From the NCBI GenBank assembly GCA_030411725.1, contig MU839827.1:3603027-3667026 (forward strand): 64,000 nt of DNA, given 5' to 3'. Position 1 is the first letter of the stretch; every line of letters begins with the position of its first letter. Shown piece after piece: positions 22,971-32,693 of this stretch. The notes under the pieces were generated by a model, which was not told the origin of the DNA, ran no database searches, and saw nothing but the letters and a program-made list of their open reading frames with translations. The DNA comes from Echria macrotheca. Lineage: Eukaryota; Ascomycota; Sordariomycetes; Sordariales; Schizotheciaceae. The position numbers were made by a program, and so were the translations under genes.

Positions 22971-24705
22971 ATGCCTCCAGCTCTCACACGAAGTGACTCC
23001 CTCCAGGACATCGAGTTTACGCTGCGTCGGCAGTTCAACAAAGAAAGCTTTAGGTACAGCAAACACTCCCGCGACAACACATTGCGCGTAACTAAGTCCA
23101 TATAGACCATTTCAAAGGGAGATCATCACGGCTGCGCTGGCCGGTAACGATGTCTTCGTTCAGGCGGCAACATCGTTTGGCAAGAGCCTGTGTTTCCAAC
23201 TGCCCGCCGTGATCGACCGAGGGAGTGCGTGTTGTGTAAACCACTGGTCCCTGCGCTGTTGCTTACAGCTCATCTAGTTACGATCGTGATATCCCCTCTG
23301 CTAAGTTTGATGGTGGGTGCCGCTTCATATGTTGCTGTTGACTACTCACGCTGTTATAGATGAACCAAGTCGATGCGCTTCGCGAGGCAAAGGTTGACGC
23401 TCGCACACTCAACAGCAACACGGCCCTGCCGGAGAGGGACTACATCCACCAAGACCTCGCCACCGGTCATCCCTTGACGAGACTTCTCTATGTCACTCCG
23501 GAGCTATGTTCTGGCGAAACCTTCCGCAAGCGTCTGAAGCTGGTGCACAAGCAAAAGGAGCTCGCTCGCATCGTGGTCGACGAGGCGCATTGCATCTCGG
23601 AATGGGGCCATGATTTCCGCAAGGATTTCAAGCGTCTCTCCTGGTTCCGCGACACCTTCCCCGACGTGCCGATTATGTGTCTCACGGCGACTGCCAACGA
23701 CCAGGTTCGCAACGACGTCCTGACCACCCTCGGACTCAATCGGACCCCGGCGAGGCTAAAAATCTTCACAACCACTGCCCATCGCCCGAATCTGCATCTC
23801 GAAGTTAGATTCACCAGCGATGAGGCCAACGACCGTTACGATGACTTCGTCACCTGGTTGCAAGGTGTATATGACCGACGCCGGGAGCCAGACCGCAAAG
23901 CCGAACTTGACGCCGCCGGAGAGCGCGTCGACGGCATACCAGGTATTATCTACACCGTAAGTGCCAGATAGGATGCGATTGTTCCCTTCTTTGGCCATAT
24001 TTGGGCTGTCCCAGGAGCGCAGAGCCCTGGAACCTGAGACATCGTCGCTTCCCCCCGAACGAGGCAAACGGCTAATCCAATCCACCATAGATATCGCGTG
24101 ATGAGTGTGAATCCCTCGCGGCAGCCCTACGGCATGATGGCATCGGGGCCCGACCCTTCCACGCGAAGCTGACAAAGGAGGCCAAAGAAGAAACTCTAGC
24201 CAGATGGATCGCCAACGAGCCAGGTTATAGTATCATCGTGGCTACCACGGCCTTCGGCATGGGCATAGACAAGGACAATGTGCGCTTCGTTGTACACTGG
24301 CGGATGCCCAAATCGTTCGAAGGCTACTACCAGGAAGCCGGGCGCGCGGGACGCGACGGAAACGCTAGTTATTGTTTCCTGTACTACAGCCGCGAGGATA
24401 GGGACAGAGTCTCCAGTATGATCATACGGGACGCTCCGCGCGATGGAAGTGGAAATAAGCAGGCCAGGCTGGAGAGTCTGAACAGACTGGCCGCATACTG
24501 CGAGGATACGAGTGGTTGTCGCCACGCCACCATCTGCAAGTATTTCGGCGAGACACAGGTGCCTGTCTGTGACTATGCCTGCGATTGGCACAAAGACGCT
24601 CAGGAGTTGAAGAGGAGGTGGAAGAGGGGGCTGGCCAGCGAAGAGTGGATCAGCACGCAGAGGGAGGAGGGCAATTTTGATGATTACGCCTACTGGAGCG
24701 AATGA
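22971..24705 (+). CDS. short RecQ-family DNA helicase
   Basis: Five exons (22971-23053, 23106-23224, 23278-23312, 23360-23956, 24091-24705) encode 482 aa. Introns of 52, 53, 47 and 134 nt have good GTRNGT donors and keep the frame through every motif. Motif 0 and Walker A read PFQREII and AATSFGKSLCFQLP. Motif Ia is VTIVISPLLSLM-like and spans the third exon. Motif II is DEAHCISEWGHDFR, then LTATAND, ATTAFGMGIDKDNVRFVVHW and the arginine-finger motif QEAGRAGRDG. A cysteine cluster near 420-455 (CEDTSGCRHATIC, CDYACDW) resembles the RQC zinc-binding subdomain. No HRDC domain or long N-terminal arm is present, so it is not a QDE-3/BLM-type protein. A 3'-5' DNA unwinding role in repair is inferred from the family. 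Confidence 0.9.
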
Positions 24706-24860
24706 ACGGTTTATGATAATCGATACCTATCCTAGATCAGGCGTTTGGTGGGGACCAGAGATGTAGGGTATCAGGTACGCGAAACATTACGGTATATACG
24801 GATGTTGGTACAATATTCCAGTACATGGTACATGCTTTGTGGTGGACGTCGCCTCGGACA

Positions 24861-25898
24861 TCACCCACCGTCGTCTAGAACCCACGGATGCGTTTTGCGG
24901 AGGGACTCGATGTTGTCTTGCCATTCGAGCCATGTTACTCCCTGGAAAAGGCAGTCGGACAAGTCGTCTCTCTTGGTCAGCCGGCTGACGTTTCCTGCCT
25001 CCTGGCCGACGCCTGTTACGCCCTCGGCTGCCTTCTTGGTTGATTTCTTCCCACTCGGCTTAGCACCAGCCTCGTTGCTGAACTGCAGCCGGCCAATATC
25101 AGCCTCGGGCGTAATAAAGCCGATGGCATCGCCGCGATTCAACACTTCTTGGAGGAGACGGATCTTTTCGATCTTCGCATCTGCACTGGTGGGTTTTCTC
25201 CCGCGACTAGAAGTCACAGGATCCACCTCAGGGGTTTCTGGGCCGGTCGATATCCGCTCCTCGAGCAGCAACGGCGTCTTCCTGCGCGAAAAGAGGTCAC
25301 GGCCCATGCCACCGTCGCCAATGAGATATCTGACCACACGCGCAGGCGGTATCGGAATGACCTTTCCGTCCCATAGCCCCCGCGCCTGCAGCGTCGCAAA
25401 GATGCCGTACAGCATAGCCTCGAGCGTGTTGACGCGGATCGTCCACTCCTGCACCGACGGCCGGCCTGCGGTCCGCCAGCGTTGTCGTTCGATCAGGATG
25501 TGGGTTGGCCGGAGAGGTAGGAGACGGTCATGAACAAGCTCCGTGGCGCGCTGGGCCATGATCCCGGGGGAAAAGTCGGGCGAGCCGGACTCTATATCGG
25601 AGCTGGCGGCCTTGTTAGTGCTGCCGGCCAGCAACAGGTTGACATGCTGCCACGCGTGGAGGTGGATAAGAGGGCCGTGTTTCCTTCGATCAGGGCCAGG
25701 GGTCATGAGACTGAAGGCGAAGTTGCGCAAGCCCAGATCGATGCTGAGGACGCGGGCATCAGGAGGGAGCGGTTCATACTCGCGTGCTGTGGTGCGAAGA
25801 CGCTGGGCGAGAAGCTGTTTGGTGCCTGTCTTGGAGAGGCCGCAGTGGAAAGCAAGGTGCTGCAGCGCGTCCAGCTTGAGATTCTTCGGGATCTTCAT
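24861..25898 (-). CDS. CCE1: mitochondrial Holliday-junction resolvase (Cce1/Ydc2)
   Basis: Single exon, 345 aa. A SAP-like DNA-binding helix pair at residues 7-38 (LDALQHLAFHCGLSKTGTKQ) is followed by an RNase H-like resolvase fold. The catalytic acidic residues are visible: Asp54 in SIDLGLRNFAF, Glu137 in HILIERQRWR, and Asp311, Asp312 and Asp315 in KRDDLSDCL. Fungal Cce1/Ydc2 cuts four-way junctions in mitochondrial DNA and is needed for orderly mtDNA segregation. The gene is tail-to-tail with the RecQ helicase, only 155 bp apart, so two recombination functions are neighbours. The insertion at about 235-300 (Lys/Ser-rich) is low complexity. Confidence 0.93.
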   Translation of the reverse strand: MKIPKNLKLDALQHLAFHCGLSKTGTKQLLAQRLRTTAREYEPLPPDARVLSIDLGLRNFAFSLMTPGPDRRKHGPLIHLHAWQHVNLLLAGSTNKAASSDIESGSPDFSPGIMAQRATELVHDRLLPLRPTHILIERQRWRTAGRPSVQEWTIRVNTLEAMLYGIFATLQARGLWDGKVIPIPPARVVRYLIGDGGMGRDLFSRRKTPLLLEERISTGPETPEVDPVTSSRGRKPTSADAKIEKIRLLQEVLNRGDAIGFITPEADIGRLQFSNEAGAKPSGKKSTKKAAEGVTGVGQEAGNVSRLTKRDDLSDCLFQGVTWLEWQDNIESLRKTHPWVLDDGG

Positions 25899-26571
25899 AT
25901 TTTCATCCCCCCACCGCCCAGGTCACACCGTCGGCAGTGCCCGTGATTCCATTCGGTTTCCCGAAACAGAAACCGACGAGAAGAGACGAGTTTCCAGGTT
26001 GTTGCTGTCGGCACGTCCCGACCAGTAGAAACGCGCCTGAGATTTGTCAATCGGACCCCTGTTCTCACTCCATCCTCGGCGCGAAAGCCCCGCAACGCCG
26101 ATGCGGGGCAGCCGCGAAATTCTTTGCAGCTTCGGCCGGTGCTTATCTGAGCACAGTTACCTGCTGCAACCCGCCAACACCCCGTTTTCCAGCTCGTTCC
26201 CCTCTCGCTGATTAACTGGCTGCACAGGACCGCTCCCGATAGGCCTACGCAGTGCAGTTATTTGAAATCGATTTCCGCCGTCTCGGCCAGCTGTGCGCAT
26301 CAGCCAACGCCGCGGTAGCTCCTAGCTCCTTCCCCCTCTTGCGCCATTGGGTATCGCGAACCGCGAATCGCGAATCGCAAATTCGTCGCAGCTGCAGGTG
26401 TACCTAGATTGATGCATGGAGGATCAGTCAGAACCACACACCTCAACCAGGCTGCATAGCGACAGCCCGTAGTCAAAGTGGAAACGGCAGTCCTCGTGTA
26501 CCTCGTGTATATAATACACCATCTTGACCCCTCTACCCCGCCGTCGGCCCCTTTGTCTTCCGGTCACTCCC
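25899..26571. promoter_or_regulatory. divergent promoter region of CCE1 and GLR1
   Basis: 673 bp between head-to-head genes. A short tandem repeat of the 7-8-mer GCGAATC type lies at about 26355-26385. A clear TATA sequence, TATATAA, occurs at 26508-26514 inside a small inverted repeat GTGTATATAATACAC. It places the likely transcription start of the plus-strand gene near 26540, which favours the ATG at 26572 over the in-frame one at 26524. Confidence 0.55.
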
Positions 26572-28154
26572 ATGCAAGCCTTTACAGTACTCGTTCGGCG
26601 ACCAGTCTTCTCTCCCAGCATAGCAGCTACCAGCCGGCTTCAGGCCTTCTCGAGACATTTCTCGCAAACCAGATTCGCCATGGCGCCCATTTCCAAGGAG
26701 ACCGACTTCCTCGTCATCGGCGGCGGGAGTGGTGGGCTCGGCGCCGCCCGTGCCGCCAGCGCGAAGTATGGCGTCAAGTCGATGGTGATCGAGGGCGGGA
26801 GGTTAGGAGGTACTTGTGTCAATGTTGGGTAAGTTTTGAGTCTCCACAGCGCATGTAGGTCCACGAGATACTAACACTGTGCTCCTCGCAAAGTTGCGTT
26901 CCCAAAAAGGTCACATTCAATGCGGCGGCCATCGCCGAGACGATACGCGAAGCCAAATCATACGGATTCAGCCTCAGCCAGACTGCCCCCTTCGACTGGA
27001 CAACCTTCAAGGAGAAGCGGGATGCCTACGTCAAGCGGCTAAACGGTATCTACGAGCGGAACCTGAACAATGACAAGGTCGAATACGTACACGGGTGGGC
27101 GAAGCTTCTTTCACCCAACTCGGTCGAGGTCGCGCTGGACGACGGGAGCAAGACGGTAATCAACGCGAAGAAGATCCTGATTGCGACTGGCGGTCGGCCG
27201 ACGATTCCGCCGCAAGTTCCGGGTTCCGAGTATGGCATCAACAGCGACGGCTTCTTCGACATCTCGACCCTTCCCAAGAAGGTTGCGCTTGTCGGTGCCG
27301 GTTACATCGCAGTCGAATTCGCTGGAATGTTCAATGCGCTCGGCGTAGAGACTCACCTCTACATCCGGTACGACACGTTCCTCCGGAGCTTCGACCCCAT
27401 GATCCAGGAGACCGTCACCAAGGAGTATGAGCGATTGGGTGTCCACGTGCACAAGAGGAGCATTGTCAACAAGGTGGAAAAGGACGCGAGCACCGGCAAG
27501 TTGACGGTGCACTTCAAGGAAGGAGATGGCGAGGGTGTTGTCTCGGAGCTGGACCATCTCATCTGGGCCATCGGCCGTACGCCGCAAACGGATAACGTTG
27601 GGATCGAGAAAACGGGCGTCAAGCTCAGCGAAAAGGGCCATATCATTGTCGACCCGTACCAGAACACCAATGTCGAAAACATCTATGCGCTCGGCGACGT
27701 TGCGGGCCACATTGAACTCACACCGGTCGCTCTCGCAGCTGGCCGGAAGCTCGCCGCGCGGCTCTTTGGGGGAGAAGCGTTCAAGACAACACGTCTCGAC
27801 TACGACAATGTTCCGTCGGTCGTGTTTGCGCATCCCGAAGTCGGCGCGATCGGCATGACGGAGCCGCAGGCGGTCGAGAAGTATGGGCGCGAGAACCTCA
27901 AGATCTACAAGACCAACTTCACGGCCATGTACTACGCCATGATGGACCCTGAACACAAGGGTCCTACGGCGTACAAGCTCATCTGCGTCGGGCCGGAGGA
28001 GAAGATTGTCGGGTTGCACATTCTGGGGCTCGGGAGCGGCGAGATGTTGCAGGGATTCGGTGTGGCCATCAAGATGGGCGCGACCAAGGCCGACTTTGAT
28101 AGCTGTATTGCTATCCACCCGACGAGTGCTGAGGAGCTTGTTACGTTGAAGTAG
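26572..28154 (+). CDS. GLR1: glutathione reductase, probable mitochondrial and cytosolic forms
   Basis: Two exons (26572-26828 and 26894-28154) encode 505 aa. The 65-nt intron has GTAAGT and the textbook branch TACTAAC, and splits the redox motif. It is an FAD-dependent NADPH oxidoreductase that keeps glutathione reduced. Seen: the FAD loop IGGGSGGLGAAR, the active-site disulphide GGTCVNVGCVPKK (Cys82, Cys87), the NADPH loop VGAGYIAVEFAG, the second FAD motif ALGDVAG and the C-terminal HPTSAEE catalytic His-Glu (His494, Glu499). The first 36 residues are Arg/Ser-rich without acidic residues, as in a presequence. A second Met (26680, MAPISKETDF) begins the mature enzyme. Yeast Glr1 makes both compartments' forms from alternative AUGs, and the same is inferred here. 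Confidence 0.95.
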
Positions 28155-28629
28155 CGAGGAAGTATTAGATATTCTGTCTTTGGAGGAGCACTGTGCATTG
28201 AATCGATCTTGATATATAGCAAGCCATTTATCTGCTGTTTCTGCAGCAATTTGTGAAATTAAAAACTTTGCACTCCAGTGATGAAGTCCATGGGAAGCTG
28301 AGGGAGCTGTGGGAGCTCAGTAAAGCTCCTGCGGGGCGTGACGCAAACTTGGTCTTAGCTAAGCAAAAGCTGCTACGGCGGCCGACAATGCACTCGGGCG
28401 CAAAAAGTCACACCACCCAATTCCCGGGGGGCCGAGCTCCAACTCGTCACAGCTCCCGAATTTCCACCTCACCTCGACAAGCTCGCCGTCGTCAACCCCC
28501 ATATTCCCGACTAGCCTCTCTCACGAAACTCTCCAAGGTATTTTTTCCCCCACGGTTCAATTCACTCTTAACGATCGATCGAAGTCAATTGAGGTCGCGC
28601 GAGTTACTGACACTGACAAACACAAAAAG
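28155..28629 (+). promoter_or_regulatory. COX8 promoter and probable 5'-UTR intron
   Basis: 475 bp between GLR1 and COX8. A likely 5'-leader intron runs from 28538 (AAG then GTATTT) to 28629 (AAAAAG immediately before the ATG), with branch sequences TTACTGAC and CACTGAC. No coding sequence was seen. Confidence 0.45.
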
Positions 28630-28946
28630 ATGCTCGCCCGCGCCGTCGCCCGCCGCGGCTTCTCCACGACGCGCGCCCGCCTGTCGTCGCCGTACCACTA
28701 CCCCGAGGGCCCCTACACGAACCTGCCGTTCAACACCAAGACCAAGTACTTCGCCGTGCGGTACTGGTCGTTCATGGCTGTGGGCTTTGGCGCGCCGTTT
28801 GGCATTGCTGGTGCGTGAATTTTGTTGTTTCTTTCCGAGATTGCCGGGATCGGCGGGAAGATGTTATCAGGGAAATTTTCTAGAGAGAGAAGATGCTAAT
28901 TGAGGTGGTGTGAATAGCTTGGCAGATGTACAAGCCCCGGTCGTAG
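28630..28946 (+). CDS. COX8: cytochrome c oxidase subunit VIII (COX8; animal COX7c)
   Basis: Two exons (28630-28810 and 28918-28946) encode only 69 aa, the usual size for this subunit. The 107-nt intron has donor GTGCGT, a GCTAAT branch and acceptor ATAG. The last exon encodes just AWQMYKPRS. The family signature SSPYHYPEGPYTNLPFN follows an Arg-rich mitochondrial presequence (MLARAVARRGFSTTRARL), and one transmembrane helix (about 46-64, YWSFMAVGFGAPFGIAGAW) precedes the short tail. It is a small structural subunit of respiratory complex IV in the inner mitochondrial membrane. Confidence 0.92.
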
Positions 28947-29670
28947 ATCTGGGGATTTCAAGATTTGGGGACTACGGTGGTGGGAGACGTCTGGGTGGAT
29001 GTTATAGAGTGGATGAGGAGAAAAGGGATAGGGAAGGTGTATATGGTATGAAGGGGGAAGAAGGGGCGGGATGGGGCTCTGTATACACGTTTGATACGGA
29101 CTGCGATAGATCGTCATCAACCCGATTTCTTTCATCGAGTCAGCTGGCTGCGAGGGTGAGAGAAGTGGGAAAAGGCCTCCCTGTGGTTCAAATTGGTGTT
29201 CGCAAGGACAACGTCCACAGAGCTGGTGTTGGGGGGTTGTGACGGACTCATCAGATTACCAGTGCGGATTCGTATGTCGGATGATGACAAGCTCAACTGT
29301 TCCGGGCCGGGACTAACCACCAGACAAAAGGCATATGAAGGAAACATGTTCAATTGAAACATAAGTCCTTATCAGCCCGAAATATCTGCCATGGAGCTTG
29401 CTTTCAGTCAATCGTGGTTCATGGAGCTTTGAGTGTCAACTCCTCGATCGTCAACCCGTCGTCTCTGGTATCCCGCGCACAGACCATTTAACTACAGTTT
29501 CGTGTCAACGCAACCTCACCCACCTGCCCAAGCACTAACCACCCCGCCACAAGCACCTAGAGTAGACCTGAGTCTAAACCTGACGGCGCATATTTCAACC
29601 AGCGCCGTGGACCCCCGGAATGGTCTGAGAAAAACACCACGCATGCCATTGCGGCACCAGTCACGACAAA
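28947..29670. promoter_or_regulatory. intergenic region upstream of SEC6
   Basis: 724 bp with COX8 3' sequence at the left and the SEC6 promoter at the right. No element or gene was recognised. Confidence 0.4.
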
Positions 29671-31926
29671 ATGGACGTGCCGCCGGTCAACCTGGCGGAA
29701 TTGCTACGGCACCCCGATGACCTCGACAAGATCGCCGCCCTCAAGGCCGAGTTCACGCGCAAGAAGACGGCCGTCGACTCGCAGCTGCGCAGCGGTCTGA
29801 GGGATCAGCTCGAGACGACGCAGGCCGGCATGACGGGGCTGGCGGACGGGCAGAAGACGGTGCAGCAGATCAAGGACGAGATGATCAAGATTGACAAGAT
29901 CTGCTCCGAGTCGCAGAACATGATCAAGGACTTTGCCACCATCAACCTCGTCTCGCAAGCCCACCGTAACTTTGGCGCCGTCGAGACGATGCGCCGCAAC
30001 CTCGACACCTTCAACGACCGCCTCAACAACGTCCAGAACATGCTGCGCGAAGACGACGCCGACGCCGAGAACATGCCCAACCTGCTGGCCGTCCACTACG
30101 AGCTTACTCAGCTGCGCAACATCCGCGACGACGCCATGGAGCAGATCCAGCGCGCCGAGGATCCGAGTCTGCAGTCGACGCTTGAGGACTACTTTGAGAG
30201 GCTGGACGAGGCCATTGCCTGGTTCGACGAGCACATCATGCTGATTGGCCGGAGTCTAGTCAGTCTGGTGGTCGCCGACAACGCCGGCCTTGTTGTCCGG
30301 TTTGCCCTGATCATCGAGGCCGAGGAGAAGAGCGATCAGCGGGTGCTCGCGCTGCAGGATGCGCTCAAGGACCACAAGGAGATTGCCACGAGGTTCCAGA
30401 GCATTACCGACGGCGCCAAGACGGTGAGGGGCTACAAGGAGAAGTTTCTAGCGGCCATTCGCTCGCAGGCGGAGGAGCAGTTTAAGGAGAGCAGGGAACA
30501 GTTTCTGGGCGACCCGACCCAGCTGGAGAAGAGCCTCAAGTGGTTCTTCAACGATCTCAACGCCGTCAGGCTGGGCATGGTCCAGCTCATGCCCAAGAAG
30601 TGGAAGATCTTCAAGACGTGGGCGGGTATATATCACAGTTTAATGCATGACTTTCTGGTGCAGCTCATCGACGACCCCGAGAGCAGCTCGGCCCACACGC
30701 TCGAGATTATCAGCTGGCCGGAGAAGTACTACCGCAAGACGGCCAAGCTCGGCCTGAAGCAGGACGAGCTTACGCCGCATGTCATTGACAACCGAGAAAC
30801 GGAGCTTGTACGCGACTTCCGTGCTCTCATTATCAAGTTCCTGGATGAGTGGATCGACCGCATCTTTGCCCAGGAGAAACGGGACTTTGCGGACCGCAAC
30901 GTCGAGGGAGGAAACCTCGACCAGGACGAATATGGTTTCTTCCGCACCAAGAACCTGGTCGATTTATGGACTATGCTACGCGAGCAGGTCGACGCAGCCG
31001 CCAACTCGAAGCGCACCGATGTGGTCGAGGGTGTTATTGACGCCATGATCCAGCGTCTACGCAATCGCCAGCAGGCCTGGCAAAAGATGCTTGAAGAGGA
31101 GGCCGCTCGTTACGAGACGGGCAAGGTGGTGGAGCTGGAAGGATTCCAGTCGCTGCAGGACTGGCTCGTGGCAACGGCCAACGACCAGATCGCGTGTATC
31201 GACGATGCCGAGGACGAAGGCCGTCTAGGCTATCTCTCGGACTTCCGCAAGAAGTTCAGCACTCTTGTGTCGCCGGCGTACCTGGAGCGCGTAGAGACCG
31301 ACGTCGCCGCCCTCCGTGACGGGTATGTCGACCTCAGCACGTGGTGCATGACCAAGTTCGCTCAGCTCGTTTTCGTCGTCGACTTTGGGCCCGTCATGCC
31401 CGAGTTCTTCACGGCCAAGTGGTACACGAGCACGGCCATGGCGCGCATGATTGCCACGTTCGAGGAGTACGTGAGCGACTACAAGCAGGTGCTGCACTTC
31501 TCGCTGGTCGACATCTTTGTCGAGATTTTTGCTGATGAGCTGCTGGTGCGCTACCTGTCGGCGGTGCGCAACAAGGGCGCCAAGTTCCGGCGGACCGACG
31601 CCTTCCAGGACAAGATTTTTGACGATCTCTCGACGGCCTTTGAGTTTTTTAGCGCGCTGCCGAACCCGGACGTCGGCAACGCCATCAAGGAGACGTGGCG
31701 CGTGACCGAGCCGTTCCTGCAGCTGCTGTCGGTCGACAAGGACTCGGTGCCGGACGCGTTTGCGCAGTTCAAGGGCTCGTACTGGGATCTGCAGATCAGC
31801 TGGGTCGAGGCCGTGTTGAGGGCCAGGGATGATTTCGAGAGGGCCATGCTGAATGCCGTCAAGGCGAGGGCGGCGCAGATGGATGTTACGAGGGGGGCGG
31901 AGACGATTATGAGTAAGGTGAAGTAA
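29671..31926 (+). CDS. SEC6: exocyst complex component Sec6
   Basis: Single exon, 751 aa, the normal length for Sec6. It is an almost wholly helical protein: an N-terminal coiled coil (about 1-130, rich in K/E/Q heptads) is followed by the rod-like Sec6 domain. Family blocks are YFERLDEAIAWFDEHI, YKEKFLAAIRSQAEEQFK, WFFNDLNAVRLGMVQLMPKKW, TYHSLMHDFL-like sequence near residue 325 and the C-terminal RRTDAFQDKIFDDLSTAFEFF. Sec6 is a core subunit of the octameric exocyst that tethers secretory vesicles at the growing hyphal tip. No intron is needed. The start is the first Met of the open frame and gives MDVPPVNLAELLRHPDDLDKI. Confidence 0.95.
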   Translation: MDVPPVNLAELLRHPDDLDKIAALKAEFTRKKTAVDSQLRSGLRDQLETTQAGMTGLADGQKTVQQIKDEMIKIDKICSESQNMIKDFATINLVSQAHRNFGAVETMRRNLDTFNDRLNNVQNMLREDDADAENMPNLLAVHYELTQLRNIRDDAMEQIQRAEDPSLQSTLEDYFERLDEAIAWFDEHIMLIGRSLVSLVVADNAGLVVRFALIIEAEEKSDQRVLALQDALKDHKEIATRFQSITDGAKTVRGYKEKFLAAIRSQAEEQFKESREQFLGDPTQLEKSLKWFFNDLNAVRLGMVQLMPKKWKIFKTWAGIYHSLMHDFLVQLIDDPESSSAHTLEIISWPEKYYRKTAKLGLKQDELTPHVIDNRETELVRDFRALIIKFLDEWIDRIFAQEKRDFADRNVEGGNLDQDEYGFFRTKNLVDLWTMLREQVDAAANSKRTDVVEGVIDAMIQRLRNRQQAWQKMLEEEAARYETGKVVELEGFQSLQDWLVATANDQIACIDDAEDEGRLGYLSDFRKKFSTLVSPAYLERVETDVAALRDGYVDLSTWCMTKFAQLVFVVDFGPVMPEFFTAKWYTSTAMARMIATFEEYVSDYKQVLHFSLVDIFVEIFADELLVRYLSAVRNKGAKFRRTDAFQDKIFDDLSTAFEFFSALPNPDVGNAIKETWRVTEPFLQLLSVDKDSVPDAFAQFKGSYWDLQISWVEAVLRARDDFERAMLNAVKARAAQMDVTRGAETIMSKVK

Positions 31927-32693
31927 AGAGAGAGAGAGAGTGTGTGTGTTTATGTATATAAGAGTTTTGCATGGCGTTGGAGGGGTGTTGTTATGTGGCT
32001 TTTTGGTAGACATGGTGATGGTGGTGGTGAGGGTGGAGATCTCTGGCGAACGTGGTAGCTTTCTATGGTTGAGCTTACGGGTCGATATATAGAGACGCTG
32101 GAGTTTTTATGTTTTATTCTTAGATGTGAGGTGAACAGTGTGCTGCTTGATTTTGAGATGATGGTTGGAGACGTAACTTGTCATCGTCCTCAACTGGGAT
32201 TAGACGTGTAACAACAACTAGGTCTATAGCAGACTGAGGGAAACACAGACCAGACAGGGAGAATAAATAAGTCCACGCTGGTGTCCACGCTGGTGTTCAA
32301 ATTAGAGAGCGGTGGTGGTTCAGGTAGGGGTATCATTTGTATTTTATAAGCAGTGCCATAGTCTTACAATGGCGGATCCTTTCCTGTCCTTGGAGCGAGG
32401 ATCCCGCTTGGTCAACTTCTCCTATCTCGTGAGACCAAGCGCGCCATTCTGCTCTCGAAGCAAATGTTCTTCTCTTGAACTGGAGAGCGACGGAGCATCT
32501 CCAACCAACCAGCCTTCTGGGGGGGGGGTAATGCCGCCTCCCCTTGTGTGTCCCGGAAATACGCCCCTCCTCTTACGCCGTAAAAAAAGAACAGCCCGCC
32601 CTAGCTTCTGGAATAACACCTGGGTATCCATAACTGTCACATGCCTCATGGTTATACAAAAACACTTTCCCTTTAATCTCATAGCCTCACCTC
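31927..32693. other. convergent 3' intergenic region (SEC6/DSC3)
   Basis: 767 bp between convergent genes. It starts with a GA/GT dinucleotide run (31926-31950) and holds a 12-bp tandem duplication at about 32272-32296 (TCCACGCTGGTG twice). No gene was seen. Confidence 0.5.

Noticed and set aside
26524..26571. Upstream in-frame ATG for glutathione reductase
   Set aside because: It lies only about 10 bp after a TATA box, so it is probably upstream of the transcription start. The next ATG gives a normal presequence.
27111..28118. 335-codon open frame antisense to glutathione reductase
   Set aside because: It is opposite the conserved GLR1 exon; the length is explained by codon bias on the other strand.
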